From Melioribacteraceae bacterium (GTDB lineage: Bacteria > Bacteroidota > Ignavibacteria > Ignavibacteriales > Melioribacteraceae), in assembly GCA_026983955.1 (NCBI GenBank), contig JALSTB010000092.1, forward strand, positions 1 through 53,781: a DNA stretch of 53,781 nucleotides, in the 5' to 3' direction. A program made the position numbers and the translations under genes. A model generated the notes under the pieces. That model did no database searches, was not told the DNA's origin, and saw only the letters and a program-made list of their open reading frames with translations. Shown here one piece after another: positions 25,520 to 34,097 of the stretch (within the stretch, counting starts at the first letter, position 1; the number at the start of each line of letters is the position of its first letter).

Positions 25520-27331
25520 ATGGCAATAAACTTAAAAGGAATAATATCACCGTACAACGCATTAAAACAAGCTGGTAAAAAGCCACACACGGTTCAATAT
25601 CCGTTCGAGAAAAAGGAAGCGGCCGAGCGGTACCGTGGTTTTCATTACAACGATTTGGAAGAATGTATCGGTTGCGGAACGTGCGCTACAATCTGCCAGA
25701 ATGAAGCAATCGATATGATCTTTATCGAAGGAATAGAAACAACCAATGGCGATTCAGGTTTGCGTCCGCGGGTTGATAACGGTCGGTGCTGCTGGTGCGC
25801 CCTTTGCGTTGATTCATGCCCCACTGGCTCTTTAAGTTTAACTAAAGAGTATCTTCACGTTTCGGAGGACCCGGATTCGTTCTTGTTAATTCCCGGTTTG
25901 GACAATCCGGAAGGTAAAGAAAAAATTTCATGGATAAGCAACGGCAATTCTTTATTGGACTACCAACGCGTTCCGATGCCCGAACTGGAAGGCAAAGAAC
26001 GTGTGAAATCCTTCGCCGAAGTTGTGTTGGGATATTCTGAAGAACAAGCGCGGGCTGAAGCGGCACGGTGCGTTGGTTGCGGAATTTGTACCGATAACTG
26101 TCCCGTACACATGCACATACCCGAATATATAAACGCCATTGCACGCGGCGATGATGAAATGGCTGTAAAAATTATTTACGATAACAATCCGCTCGGTGAA
26201 ACTTGCGGAAAAGTTTGTACCCGCCGCTGCGAGGAAATTTGTGCCGTAAGTAAACGGGGCGAACCGATTGCAATCCGCTGGCTGAAACGTTACGCAACTG
26301 AAAAAGCAAAGAATAAAGATATACTCAAAGAAATTGTTAATCCGGTAATACTTCCGCCGAACGGGCATTCGGTCGGAATTATAGGTGCTGGTCCGGGTGG
26401 ACTTACCGTTGCATATTACTTGGCTTTGCGTGGTTTCGATGTTACCATTTACGAAGCAAAAGACCACGCCGGCGGAATGATAATGTACGGTATTCCCAAA
26501 TACCGATTGCCTTTGGACAGCATAGAAAAGCAAATCGAATACATGAAAAGCATCGGTGTTAAAATTTTATTTAACACCAAAGTCGGGAAAGACATTTCAT
26601 TCAACGAATTGAAACAAAAACACGAAGCGATTTACATCGGAATAGGCTTTGAAGTACCCTACAAACTCGGAATAAAAGGCGAAGATGCCGAAGGCTCTAT
26701 ACAAGCAATTAATTTCCTGAGAGCCATCAACAGTGAAAAACATGTGGAAATCGGTAACAAAGTGGTGGTTGTTGGCGGAGGAAACGTTGCAATTGATGCC
26801 GCACGTGTTTCACGTAGGTTGGGAGCCGAAGTCACTATTCTTTACAGAAGACGCGTTGAAGATATGCCGGCCGATTGGGAAGAAATTGAAGGCGCCGAAG
26901 ACGAAGGCGTGGTAATTCATCCGCAAGCAATTCCACTCGAAATTATTACCGATGAAAACAATAAAGTAAAAGCAATTAAATATGCAAACGCCGAAATGAT
27001 TCCCGACCCGAAAGGCGGAAGACCCCGGCCCAAAATTATTGAAGGTGATGAACACATTATAGAAGTTACAAGCGTTATTGCCGCAATCGGACAAGAAGCG
27101 GATTATTCGTTCCTCCCCGATGAAGTGATCAATGCAATTGAAATAAAACGGGGTAGAATTGTGGTTAATGAATATCAACAAACTAAGCTGCCATGGCTTT
27201 TTGCCGGAGGCGATATAGCAAACAGAAGAGCGGATGCTATTAGCGCTATTGCCGATGGCTACAGAGCAGTGCAAGGTATCGAAAAATTATTATTAAACGA
27301 GGATATAAAAAATGGCGGACGTCTCAACTAA
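25520..27331 (+). CDS. Fusion of a NuoI-like ferredoxin and an NfnL/GltD-type NAD(P)H flavoprotein
   Basis: The product has 603 residues. The N-terminal part has two 4Fe-4S motifs: Cys49-52-55-59 and Cys90-93-96-100, like NuoI/MbsN. A GltD/NfnL-type N-terminal domain follows with Cys184-187-190-194 and Cys229-233-237-241. FAD binds at GAGPGG (289-294) and NAD(P) at GGGNVAID (419-426), followed by LYRRRVEDMP, whose arginines suggest NADPH. The FAD C-terminal motif is LFAGGDIANR. It probably links NAD(P)H and ferredoxin-level electrons to the membrane complex. It overlaps the next gene by 20 bases. Confidence 0.9.
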   Translation: MAINLKGIISPYNALKQAGKKPHTVQYPFEKKEAAERYRGFHYNDLEECIGCGTCATICQNEAIDMIFIEGIETTNGDSGLRPRVDNGRCCWCALCVDSCPTGSLSLTKEYLHVSEDPDSFLLIPGLDNPEGKEKISWISNGNSLLDYQRVPMPELEGKERVKSFAEVVLGYSEEQARAEAARCVGCGICTDNCPVHMHIPEYINAIARGDDEMAVKIIYDNNPLGETCGKVCTRRCEEICAVSKRGEPIAIRWLKRYATEKAKNKDILKEIVNPVILPPNGHSVGIIGAGPGGLTVAYYLALRGFDVTIYEAKDHAGGMIMYGIPKYRLPLDSIEKQIEYMKSIGVKILFNTKVGKDISFNELKQKHEAIYIGIGFEVPYKLGIKGEDAEGSIQAINFLRAINSEKHVEIGNKVVVVGGGNVAIDAARVSRRLGAEVTILYRRRVEDMPADWEEIEGAEDEGVVIHPQAIPLEIITDENNKVKAIKYANAEMIPDPKGGRPRPKIIEGDEHIIEVTSVIAAIGQEADYSFLPDEVINAIEIKRGRIVVNEYQQTKLPWLFAGGDIANRRADAISAIADGYRAVQGIEKLLLNEDIKNGGRLN

Positions 27332-28301
27332 TTACTTGGGATTGGAACTAAAAAATCCAATCATTGCCTCAAGTTCTACTTTAACCGATAATATCAACAG
27401 TATCATGGAATTGGAAAAACATAATGCAGCCGCTGTGGTACTCCGTTCCATTTTTGAAGAAGAAATTACATTGGAAGCCGACCATATTACCCGGGAAGCG
27501 GTTCGCGAAGGTTTCCCGGAAGAATTGTTCGACTATTACGATAAAAAAATTAAACAAAAAAATACCGACGAATATCTCAAATTAATTTCCGAAGCGAAAG
27601 CAAAAACAAATATTCCCATCATCGGAAGTATAAATTGCTTTTCCGCTCACGAGTGGACATATTTTGCAAAAAAAATAGAAGACGCCGGCGCCGATGCTTT
27701 GGAACTAAACCTTTTTCTGCTTCCTTCCAAACCGGATAGTTCTTGCGAAGAAAATGAAAAACTTTATTTCAATATTGTTGACAAAGTTCTTAACGAAATT
27801 TCAATTCCGTTAACACTCAAAATCAGTCATTATTTTTCAAACCTTGCTTCAACTATCGAAAAACTTTCGAATACCGGAGTAAAAGGTTTGGTTTTGTTTA
27901 ATAAGTTTTTCAGTCCCGATTTTGATATCGAAGAAGAGAAAGTAGTTCCAACTTACATTTTCAGCAATCCGCAAGACATTGCTTTACCGTTGCGGTGGAT
28001 TTCCATCATGTCCGAACGCGTAAACTGCGATTTGGCTGCATCGACGGGAATACATGACGGTGAAGGTTTGGTAAAGCAAATTTTAGCCGGAGCCAAAGCC
28101 GTGCAGATTGCTTCTACATTATACAAAAACGGAATGGAACAAATCGATTTAATGTTGGATGAATTGCAAAACTGGATGCAACGGAAAAATTACGGTAGCT
28201 TAAATGAATTCCGCGGGAAATTAAGTTACAGTAAAAGCAACGATCCCGCTTTATTCGAAAGGGTTCAATTTATGAAATATTTCGGAAGCGTAACCGGTTG
28301 A
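27312..28301 (+). CDS. Dihydroorotate-dehydrogenase-like FMN protein
   Basis: The product has 329 residues of the class-1 DHODH-like TIM-barrel family: MADVSTNYLGLELKNPII, SINCFSAHEWTYFAKKIEDAGADALELNLF, LKISHYF and AASTGIHDGEGLVKQILAGAKAVQIASTLY for FMN phosphate binding. In true DHODHs the substrate loop has a conserved Asn-Pro-Asn and Cys or Ser base; the matching segment here (LELNLFLLPSKPD) differs, so it may act on another substrate. It starts inside the preceding flavoprotein gene, suggesting a shared electron-transfer role. It ends 6 bases from the convergent gene. Confidence 0.85.
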   Translation: MADVSTNYLGLELKNPIIASSSTLTDNINSIMELEKHNAAAVVLRSIFEEEITLEADHITREAVREGFPEELFDYYDKKIKQKNTDEYLKLISEAKAKTNIPIIGSINCFSAHEWTYFAKKIEDAGADALELNLFLLPSKPDSSCEENEKLYFNIVDKVLNEISIPLTLKISHYFSNLASTIEKLSNTGVKGLVLFNKFFSPDFDIEEEKVVPTYIFSNPQDIALPLRWISIMSERVNCDLAASTGIHDGEGLVKQILAGAKAVQIASTLYKNGMEQIDLMLDELQNWMQRKNYGSLNEFRGKLSYSKSNDPALFERVQFMKYFGSVTG

Positions 28302-28307
28302 TTAAAA

Positions 28308-29696
28308 TCAGTGGATTGCTTTTGTTACTTCAATACCCAACTGTTCCATTCTGTAACGTAACTTCGAACGTGACAGTCCGAGAATTTTTGCAGCCTGAAC
28401 TTGATTCCCTTTCGTTATATCTAAAGTTTTAAGAATTAAAGTTCTAAGTACAATATCGGCTTTAACTCCGGTCGGTGGAATTTTAAGAACGAACTCATCG
28501 TCGCTGACAGAGCCGTCTTTCTGTAATTTTAAAAATCCGAAATGCTGGGCTTTCAATTCGTTTCCGTCCAACATTAAAACTGCACGTTCCATTGCATTTT
28601 TCAATTCCCGGATATTTCCTTTCCAATGATAACCTTGTAGGATTTCCAAAGCTTCATCATCAATGCCTTTAATTTGCTTGTTGAATTTCAACGCATATTG
28701 TTTCATAAAAGAATAAGCCAGCAACGGAATATCCGATTTTCTTTCCCGGAGTGAAGGAATTTCCACACGCGCAACGTTTAATCTGTAAAACAAATCTTCC
28801 CGGAAGTTCCCTTTTGCCACTTCCTCTTCCAAATTTTTATTTGTTGCGGCAAGTATTCTTACATCAACCGATATTTCCCTTTCACCGCCTACCCGGTAAA
28901 ATTTCTTTTCTTGTAACACCCTTAGGAGTTTAACTTGAATGTCCAACGTAAGTTCACCTATTTCATCGAGTAAAATAGTACCACCGTTGGCAAGTTCGAA
29001 TTTTCCCATCTTGGTTTTGTTGGAAGCTCCGGTAAATGCGCCTTTTTCATGCCCGAACAATTCGCTTTCCGCAAGCTCCTTCGGAATGGCGGCACAGTTA
29101 ATGGGTATGAACACTTTGTTCGAACGGGGTGAAATTTGATGAATGTATTTTGCAAAAACTTCTTTACCCGTACCGCTTTCACCTTCCAACAGAATTGTTG
29201 TATCTTCGCTTTGGGCAAGTTTTTCAACGGTATTCAACAATTTTACAATAGCTTTACTTTTCCCGAAATATTCCCGTGTGAGCTGTTCCTCATTCAGTAT
29301 TTCGTGAAGACCTTGCACTTCCCTTTTCAATTTCAAATGGTTCATGCATTTATCGAGAACAATTTTCAACTGTTCTATATCGATAGGTTTAAGCAAAAAA
29401 TCGAACGCACCGGATTTCATGGCTTCAACTGCAATTTTAACATCCGCATATCCGGTAATCATTATTACGGGAATATCAAAAAACCGTTTCTGCAAATCTT
29501 TAAGAATATCGAGACCGTTATGGGTGGTTAAATAAATATCCAAAAGTATAACATCGGGTTGATGCAATTCCACCATATCAAGCGCTTTACCGCCTTCCAT
29601 ACAAACATCGATTTCATAGCCCAGTTTGGTCAATACTTTTTTCAAGGACAAACTGACTAAATTATCATCATCAACAATAAGTATCTTCGGTTTCAT
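28308..29696 (-). CDS. NtrC-family sigma-54 activator
   Basis: The product has 462 residues: a receiver with acceptor Asp near 54 (VILLDIY), an AAA+ domain with Walker A GESGTGKEV, the sigma-54 contact loop GAFTGA, Walker B GGTILLDEIGE and an arginine-rich sensor region, then a Fis-type helix-turn-helix (NQVQAAKILGLSRSKLRYRMEQLG). It binds enhancer sites and opens sigma-54 promoters. The histidine kinase gene ends two bases upstream, so they form a pair. Its location downstream of flgM suggests control of flagellar genes, but a different regulon cannot be excluded. Confidence 0.95.
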   Translation of the reverse strand: MKPKILIVDDDNLVSLSLKKVLTKLGYEIDVCMEGGKALDMVELHQPDVILLDIYLTTHNGLDILKDLQKRFFDIPVIMITGYADVKIAVEAMKSGAFDFLLKPIDIEQLKIVLDKCMNHLKLKREVQGLHEILNEEQLTREYFGKSKAIVKLLNTVEKLAQSEDTTILLEGESGTGKEVFAKYIHQISPRSNKVFIPINCAAIPKELAESELFGHEKGAFTGASNKTKMGKFELANGGTILLDEIGELTLDIQVKLLRVLQEKKFYRVGGEREISVDVRILAATNKNLEEEVAKGNFREDLFYRLNVARVEIPSLRERKSDIPLLAYSFMKQYALKFNKQIKGIDDEALEILQGYHWKGNIRELKNAMERAVLMLDGNELKAQHFGFLKLQKDGSVSDDEFVLKIPPTGVKADIVLRTLILKTLDITKGNQVQAAKILGLSRSKLRYRMEQLGIEVTKAIH

Positions 29697-29697
29697 T

Positions 29698-30393
29698 TTA
29701 CTCCTCGATTAATGATTTTGGAAAAGTAACGAAAAATTTTGTTCCTACGTTTATCTCGCTTGTAAAATCAATATCTGCGCCTATTTCATCCAATAGCATC
29801 TTGCATACACTTAGCCCCAACCCCGTACCGTTTTTTTTGTTAGTGTAAAAATCATTAAATATTTTACTTTTATCATTTTCACCGATTCCAATCCCATGGT
29901 CTTTAACTTCGAGTATAACCGAACCGTCCGGATTTAATTTTGTAGAGATAAATATTTCGCTATTGGTTTTGCTTGCTTCAATTGCATTTGTGATTAGATT
30001 CAATACGACTTGCAAAATTTTGTCTTTGTTAAATTTCAGTTTGGGAATATCCGGACTGAACGATGTATTTATATCGATCGACTTTCTTGCCGCAGTGTTT
30101 TGCACCATTTCAATCGCTTGTTTTACAACGTAATTTAATTCGAAGGCAGCGCTTTCCTGGCTTTTATTTCTTGAAAATGTCAGAGTGTTATCGACCAAAA
30201 TTTGAATTCTTTCGACTGCATCGAGTGATGCCTTTATGCATTCAGCTTCTTCCTCGGAAAATTTATCAATCGACATATTTAAATATTGAAGATTCAACTT
30301 AAGGGCGGAAAGCGGATTTCTTATTTCATGAGTTAAGCTTGCAGCCAGTTTCCCGAGAATTTTCAGTTTATTATTTTGAATTTCTTCCGTCAA
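29698..30393 (-). CDS. Sensorless histidine kinase paired with the NtrC-type regulator
   Basis: The product has 231 residues from a TTG at 30393. It has an HisKA H-box with His22 (LAASLTHEIRNPLSALKL) and a full HATPase domain with the N-box LNLITNAIEAS, G1 KDHGIGIGE and G2 NGTGLGLSVCK. No sensor domain or membrane segment is present. The in-frame codons upstream of the TTG, back to a stop near 30429, encode LRTISAIRDLTEEI-like residues that resemble the end of a PAS domain. The start is therefore uncertain and the gene may be a 5'-shortened PAS kinase. There is no good ribosome site at the TTG. Confidence 0.85.
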   Translation of the reverse strand: MTEEIQNNKLKILGKLAASLTHEIRNPLSALKLNLQYLNMSIDKFSEEEAECIKASLDAVERIQILVDNTLTFSRNKSQESAAFELNYVVKQAIEMVQNTAARKSIDINTSFSPDIPKLKFNKDKILQVVLNLITNAIEASKTNSEIFISTKLNPDGSVILEVKDHGIGIGENDKSKIFNDFYTNKKNGTGLGLSVCKMLLDEIGADIDFTSEINVGTKFFVTFPKSLIEE

Positions 30394-30438
30394 ATCCCGA
30401 ATTGCCGAAATTGTTCTTAAAAGGAAATTTTAATTTAT

Positions 30439-30467
30439 ATTTTAGCTATTTTAGAAACAAGTTGCAA
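30439..30467 (-). promoter_or_regulatory. Housekeeping-type promoter of the kinase/NtrC pair
   Basis: The minus strand has TTGCAA, a 17-base spacer and TAAAAT, 4/6 and 5/6 matches to -35 and -10 boxes. Transcription would start near 30432, about 39 bases before the TTG start. Confidence 0.4.
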
Positions 30468-30545
30468 TAGGCAGGTAGGTATAACTTAACAAAAATTTTA
30501 TTCCATTGAATTTATTGAGCTGGAAAAGCCGGCGAGAAAGCAAAT

Positions 30546-30580
30546 AAATAAAGGACATTCCGTATGGATGCCCTTTATTT
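30546..30580 (-). terminator. Terminator hairpin after flgM
   Basis: A long inverted repeat (AAATAAAGG paired with CCTTTATTT, continued by GCATCC with GGAATGT) surrounds a 4-base loop. It lies at the flgM stop and would end the flagellin-flgM transcript. The following T stretch is weak. Confidence 0.55.
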
Positions 30581-30842
30581 AATTTTGATAAAGCTCTTTC
30601 AAAATTGCTTCGGCAACTTTATTGAGCACCTCTTCGGAATTATAGAAGCCTGCGGAAATTTTATCCCGGATTTGCGCCGCTTCTTTTCCACTGATGTTTT
30701 GAGATTGAAGCAGTTTAGCTTCTTCGGATATTTCGAGTTTATCCGTTTGTTTTTTCTCGCCAACCTCAACTTTTGCCTTCTCGTGCTTTTTGTATTGCTC
30801 GTGAAGCTTGTTGATACTATTTCCCAATCCTTTTATTTGCAC
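30579..30842 (-). CDS. flgM: Anti-sigma-28 factor FlgM
   Basis: The product has 87 residues with a GTG start at 30842, preceded by AGGT. The C-terminal half has the FlgM pattern: DKLEISEEAKLLQ, then AAQIRDKISAGFYNSEEVLNKVAEAIL. FlgM holds sigma-28 inactive until the hook is complete and FlgM is exported. The N-terminus is charged and probably disordered, as in the family. It is the last gene of the fliS/fliD cluster and fits the five sigma-28-type promoters in the window. Confidence 0.88.
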   Translation of the reverse strand: MQIKGLGNSINKLHEQYKKHEKAKVEVGEKKQTDKLEISEEAKLLQSQNISGKEAAQIRDKISAGFYNSEEVLNKVAEAILKELYQN

Positions 30843-30850
30843 GGCATTAC

Positions 30851-31183
30851 CTATAGATAGTTATTTAATTTTTTCCTGTTAATTAAGTCTTTCAATTCGT
30901 TTTTTACTTTTTCCTGTTCATTTTTATTTTGTTCTATAATATTATCGTAAATTTGCAAAATTTGTTTAACCTTTCCGTTCATGTGTTGTGATGCGCGTCT
31001 CAATTCCTCTCTGTCATAATTTTGCAATAAATTCGTTCTCAGTCTTTCAAATTTATCGATAATTGCAATAACACGTTTAATATTTTTTCCGGCATTACTA
31101 TCTTTTATATTCGATAAAGAATTAATAACACTATCCAAATAAGATTCGAGCACATTCATATTTTCAATGTAATAAGTATCCAT
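30851..31183 (-). CDS. Small helical protein at the FliT position
   Basis: The product has 110 residues from ATG 31183, which overlaps the fliD stop by one base (TGATG). A TTG three bases upstream is less likely. It is entirely helical and charged, e.g. KRVIAIIDKFERLRTNLL and a C-terminal coiled coil. FliT, the FliD export chaperone, is usually encoded here, and FlgN-like chaperones have a similar build, but sequence similarity is too weak to assign it. The fliD-this gene-flgM order suggests an export chaperone or regulator. Confidence 0.7.
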   Translation of the reverse strand: MDTYYIENMNVLESYLDSVINSLSNIKDSNAGKNIKRVIAIIDKFERLRTNLLQNYDREELRRASQHMNGKVKQILQIYDNIIEQNKNEQEKVKNELKDLINRKKLNNYL

Positions 31184-32592
31184 CAAAATAATCCCGTTCC
31201 ACCGCCTAATTGTGAAAAGTAATTTTGTCCTGCCAGTAAATCGGCCAACTGAATTTGCAGTTGTTCGTATTTTTTACGCAAGATTTCCGCACCGCTATCA
31301 ATTTTTTCATTTTGATAAGTAATTTTATCGGACAAATACGAAATCGTGTCGTCGTAAGAATCCGTAATATGCGCAATCACCCCATCGACTTTTACATAAT
31401 TATCGACCAGATCGTAAAGGCGTGTTGCCACACCGTCGCTTGAAGCGAAAAGGTTAACAACTTGGTCTGGTTTGGATTTAATGGCATCTTCCAAATCACT
31501 TTTGCTCGAGAGTGTTAGCCCGGATTCCGGATCGAAATCAATTCCGATTTCGGAAAGATAACTCAATTCACCGTCGCCCAATCCGGTAACTTGTTGATAA
31601 ACAGAATTGGCCAGTGATTGCTTTAATGTTAAAGCATTACTGTTACCGGTGAAAATACCCCGTTTTTCTTTAGTTGAGTTATAATTGTCTTTTACGTAAT
31701 TATACGCTTCGTTGAATTTGGATATAAATTCTTCAACTTTGCTTTTGATTTCTTCCAAATCATAATCGATTGTTACGTTAACAAGCGGAACACCTGTCTC
31801 CATTTTCTTCTTTAATTCGAGTGTAACGCCATTAATTAAATCATCAATGGTATTGGAGCTTCTTTCAACTGCCAGTCCATTGAATTCCAATTTTGCATTT
31901 AATTCGTCTTCGGCATAAAGATAACCGGCGGAACCATTCGAAGAAATAACACGGGAGGTAAGATTTAGTCCTATTGTGTCAAGTGCGTTTCCCGAAACAT
32001 CGGAAAGGGTAATGGCATTGTCTTTTCCACTATTACCGGCAGTGACAGTCATAGTTATATCGCCGGAAACCGGTGCGAATACCGAAGCCGTTACATCCCC
32101 GTTACTTGCTTCATTAATTGCATCGCTAATCATTTCCATAAGTTCTTTGTATGTTTCCAATCCGGTGGTTTCAATGGAAATTACTTCATCGAAATCACCG
32201 CTTTTAACTCTGAAAGTCAATGTACCGGATTGTACTCCGGAAGCATCCGCCGCAGTTTTTTGATCAGCGATAACTGAATCGTATTTAGCAAGTTGGTTTA
32301 TTTGAATTGAATATGTGCCACGGATTGCTTTATTCGTAGCGGTTGCAGTTAAATAATCTTCATTAGAAACTTTGGCGGTTTTGGAATTAAATACCGAATC
32401 GCTGTCGCTTGCCTTAAACCCTTCTACGATTGATTCCAAAGATTTAAGTTTGGTTTTGAGCTCACCCCATGCATTAGTAAGGTCGGTAAACTTCGCCTTC
32501 CGTTTTTCCAGGGGATAAACCCTTCTGTTTATCTCGTAATTACGGTAATTTGAAATTAATCTTTCAATACCGTTTGTTGATAAAAGTTCCAT
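31183..32592 (-). CDS. fliD: Flagellar filament cap protein FliD
   Basis: The product has 469 residues. The N-terminal FliD domain includes RKAKFTDLTNAWGELKTKLKSLE and NSKTAKVSNEDYLTATAT. The C-terminal domain contains TIDDLINGVTLELKK, VEEFISKFNEAYNYVKDNY and a final coiled coil ending KKYEQLQIQLADLLAGQNYF. It caps the growing filament and folds flagellin subunits. A GAGGGAGGGAG ribosome site precedes the ATG, and a sigma-28-type promoter lies about 30 bases upstream, partly inside fliS. Confidence 0.95.
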   Translation of the reverse strand: MELLSTNGIERLISNYRNYEINRRVYPLEKRKAKFTDLTNAWGELKTKLKSLESIVEGFKASDSDSVFNSKTAKVSNEDYLTATATNKAIRGTYSIQINQLAKYDSVIADQKTAADASGVQSGTLTFRVKSGDFDEVISIETTGLETYKELMEMISDAINEASNGDVTASVFAPVSGDITMTVTAGNSGKDNAITLSDVSGNALDTIGLNLTSRVISSNGSAGYLYAEDELNAKLEFNGLAVERSSNTIDDLINGVTLELKKKMETGVPLVNVTIDYDLEEIKSKVEEFISKFNEAYNYVKDNYNSTKEKRGIFTGNSNALTLKQSLANSVYQQVTGLGDGELSYLSEIGIDFDPESGLTLSSKSDLEDAIKSKPDQVVNLFASSDGVATRLYDLVDNYVKVDGVIAHITDSYDDTISYLSDKITYQNEKIDSGAEILRKKYEQLQIQLADLLAGQNYFSQLGGGTGLF

Positions 32593-32622
32593 ACTCCCTC
32601 CCTCGAGTTTTCACCGTATATA

Positions 32623-32649
32623 TTATCGGTTCAAACTAAAGAATTTTTA
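32623..32649 (-). promoter_or_regulatory. Sigma-28-like promoter of fliD
   Basis: The minus strand reads TAAAAATT-N11-ACCGATAA, a close match to the consensus with exact spacing. It overlaps the last codons of fliS. The leader to the fliD ATG would be about 24 bases. Confidence 0.75.
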
Positions 32650-32986
32650 ACCATGCTTCTTTCAGCTCGGTTAAAATTTTGTGCACCGAATCGTAATTTT
32701 TGTTTCTCATTTCTTCTTGGCAATATTCGTATAGTTTACGAAGACCTACAGAGATTTCTTGAACCTCTTCGTTGTCATACCGTAGAGCATTTATTAAAAT
32801 ATTCAATGCCTTGTTAGTTTTTTCCAAATCACCCTGTTTACTGTTTGAAATAGCATAATCGTAAACCTTTAACAATAATTTTTCGGGTGACGCTTCCAAA
32901 ATATCGTTTGCCAGATAAGCTCCGGCACCATGGTTCATATAATTTCTTTTCAAAGCTGCAGAAGATTGATACATATCAGTTCCCAT
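32636..32986 (-). CDS. fliS: Flagellin export chaperone FliS
   Basis: The product has 116 residues of the FliS four-helix fold: YLANDILEASPEKLLLKVYDYAI, then NKALNILINALRY and LRKLYEYCQEEMRNKN. It binds the C-terminus of flagellin in the cytoplasm and prevents early polymerisation. It lies between flagellin, from which it is separated by a terminator, and fliD. Confidence 0.94.
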   Translation of the reverse strand: MGTDMYQSSAALKRNYMNHGAGAYLANDILEASPEKLLLKVYDYAISNSKQGDLEKTNKALNILINALRYDNEEVQEISVGLRKLYEYCQEEMRNKNYDSVHKILTELKEAWLKIL

Positions 32987-33005
32987 TTAGTTCCGGAATA
33001 ATTAA

Positions 33006-33032
33006 TAAAAGGCTCCCTTGGTTAAGGGAGCC
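33006..33032 (-). terminator. Intrinsic terminator after flagellin
   Basis: A 9-base-pair stem (GGCTCCCTT/AAGGGAGCC) with a 4-base loop at 33011-33032 is followed on the minus strand by TTTTATTAATT. It would end most flagellin transcripts 18 bases after the stop and let fliS be read at a lower level. Confidence 0.85.
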
Positions 33033-33049
33033 ATAGTTAATAATTACTA

Positions 33050-33940
33050 TTAACCACCGAACAACTGCAATACTTGTTGCGGAGCAAAGTTCATTTGTGC
33101 ATACATTGCAGTTGCTGCTTGAGAACCGATTTGAGCTTTTGTTGCATTCAGTTGCTCAAGCGCCATATCCGCGTCGAACAGTCTGGAATAAGAAGATTGT
33201 GAATTCAGGATTGCGGATGTAAGGAACTCATCTTTAGCATCGAGCCTTTGAACGTAGTTACCGATAGCGCCCAATGCCGAATCTACAGCGGATTCAAAAT
33301 CATCCAAATCCAATGCGGCAATTGAATCGGCATCAGTTACACCAACAATATCATCAAGAGCAGAAGCTACTTGAGAAGACACACCGCTTACAACACCGTC
33401 GGATGTATTGGAATTACCAACCAAGTCTATCGAACCGTCAGTTCCGTAAGTAATGGCAATGGTATCGCTGGACGATGCACCAACTTGGAAAGTAAATCCG
33501 GCACCGGCACCGTTAGCTGTAGATACCAACAAATCGGTGTTGTTGAATTTGGTTTGTGCGAATGCGCTTTCGATTTCTTTACCGATTGCTACAATATCTT
33601 TGGCAATAGCTTCGCTATCGCTAACCGGGTTAGCGGAATCGGCTATTTTACCGCGGATTTGCGTAATCATGTCTTTGATGCTTATTAACTGGCTTTCAGC
33701 CGTTGCCAGCAAGTCCTTTGCAGAACCTACGTTGCCTTGAGCGGCTTTCATTACCGTAATTTTAGCATCCAAAGATTTACCAACATTGAAGCCCGAAGTG
33801 TCATCGGCTACCCTGTTAATTCTTTTTTGGGATGCCAAACGAAGTTGGGCACGTTGTGCTTGTGTGTTCAAGCGTGCCAAAGCATTATATGCTCTTAGCG
33901 CACCAACATTGGTATTGATTCTGAATGATTGAGTTGACAT
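33050..33940 (-). CDS. fliC: Flagellin
   Basis: The product has 296 residues, a short flagellin. The conserved N-terminal D0/D1 domain (FRINTNVGALRAYNALARLN ...) and the C-terminal D1/D0 domain (LEQLNATKAQIGSQAATAMY, ending VLQLFGG) flank a central region (about 150-225) rich in Ser, Thr, Gly and Asp. Such Ser/Thr-rich surface regions are typical targets of flagellin O-glycosylation, and three glycosyltransferase genes lie directly upstream. GGAGG precedes the ATG. It is transcribed from its own sigma-28-type promoter and ends at a strong terminator. Confidence 0.96.
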   Translation of the reverse strand: MSTQSFRINTNVGALRAYNALARLNTQAQRAQLRLASQKRINRVADDTSGFNVGKSLDAKITVMKAAQGNVGSAKDLLATAESQLISIKDMITQIRGKIADSANPVSDSEAIAKDIVAIGKEIESAFAQTKFNNTDLLVSTANGAGAGFTFQVGASSSDTIAITYGTDGSIDLVGNSNTSDGVVSGVSSQVASALDDIVGVTDADSIAALDLDDFESAVDSALGAIGNYVQRLDAKDEFLTSAILNSQSSYSRLFDADMALEQLNATKAQIGSQAATAMYAQMNFAPQQVLQLFGG

Positions 33941-34049
33941 GAATAACCTCCATGTTTTGTTTATTAATTATGCAAGCTTCCTTGCCTGCGTTAGTTACTT
34001 ATTAATTTCCGTTGGTTTTGTAACCAGTATATTTTTTTTCTCAGCTACA

Positions 34050-34076
34050 TTATCGTTTGAGCTGCAAAAAAGTTTA
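34050..34076 (-). promoter_or_regulatory. Sigma-28-like promoter of flagellin
   Basis: The minus strand reads TAAACTTT-N11-AACGATAA, nearly identical to the enterobacterial sigma-28 consensus TAAAGTTT-N11-GCCGATAA. The leader to the flagellin ATG would be about 100 bases. Confidence 0.85.
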
Positions 34077-34097
34077 ACTTTTGTGTGCAGAATATTA

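Noticed and set aside
30564-30860. A 98-codon plus-strand frame over flgM
   Set aside because: It overlaps the terminator and flgM on the other strand; flgM has the recognisable family pattern.
33970-33990. Sigma-54-like sequence upstream of flagellin (AGGCAAGGAAGCTTGCA)
   Set aside because: GG and GC are separated by 11 bases, not the required 10, and a much better sigma-28 promoter lies at 34050-34076.
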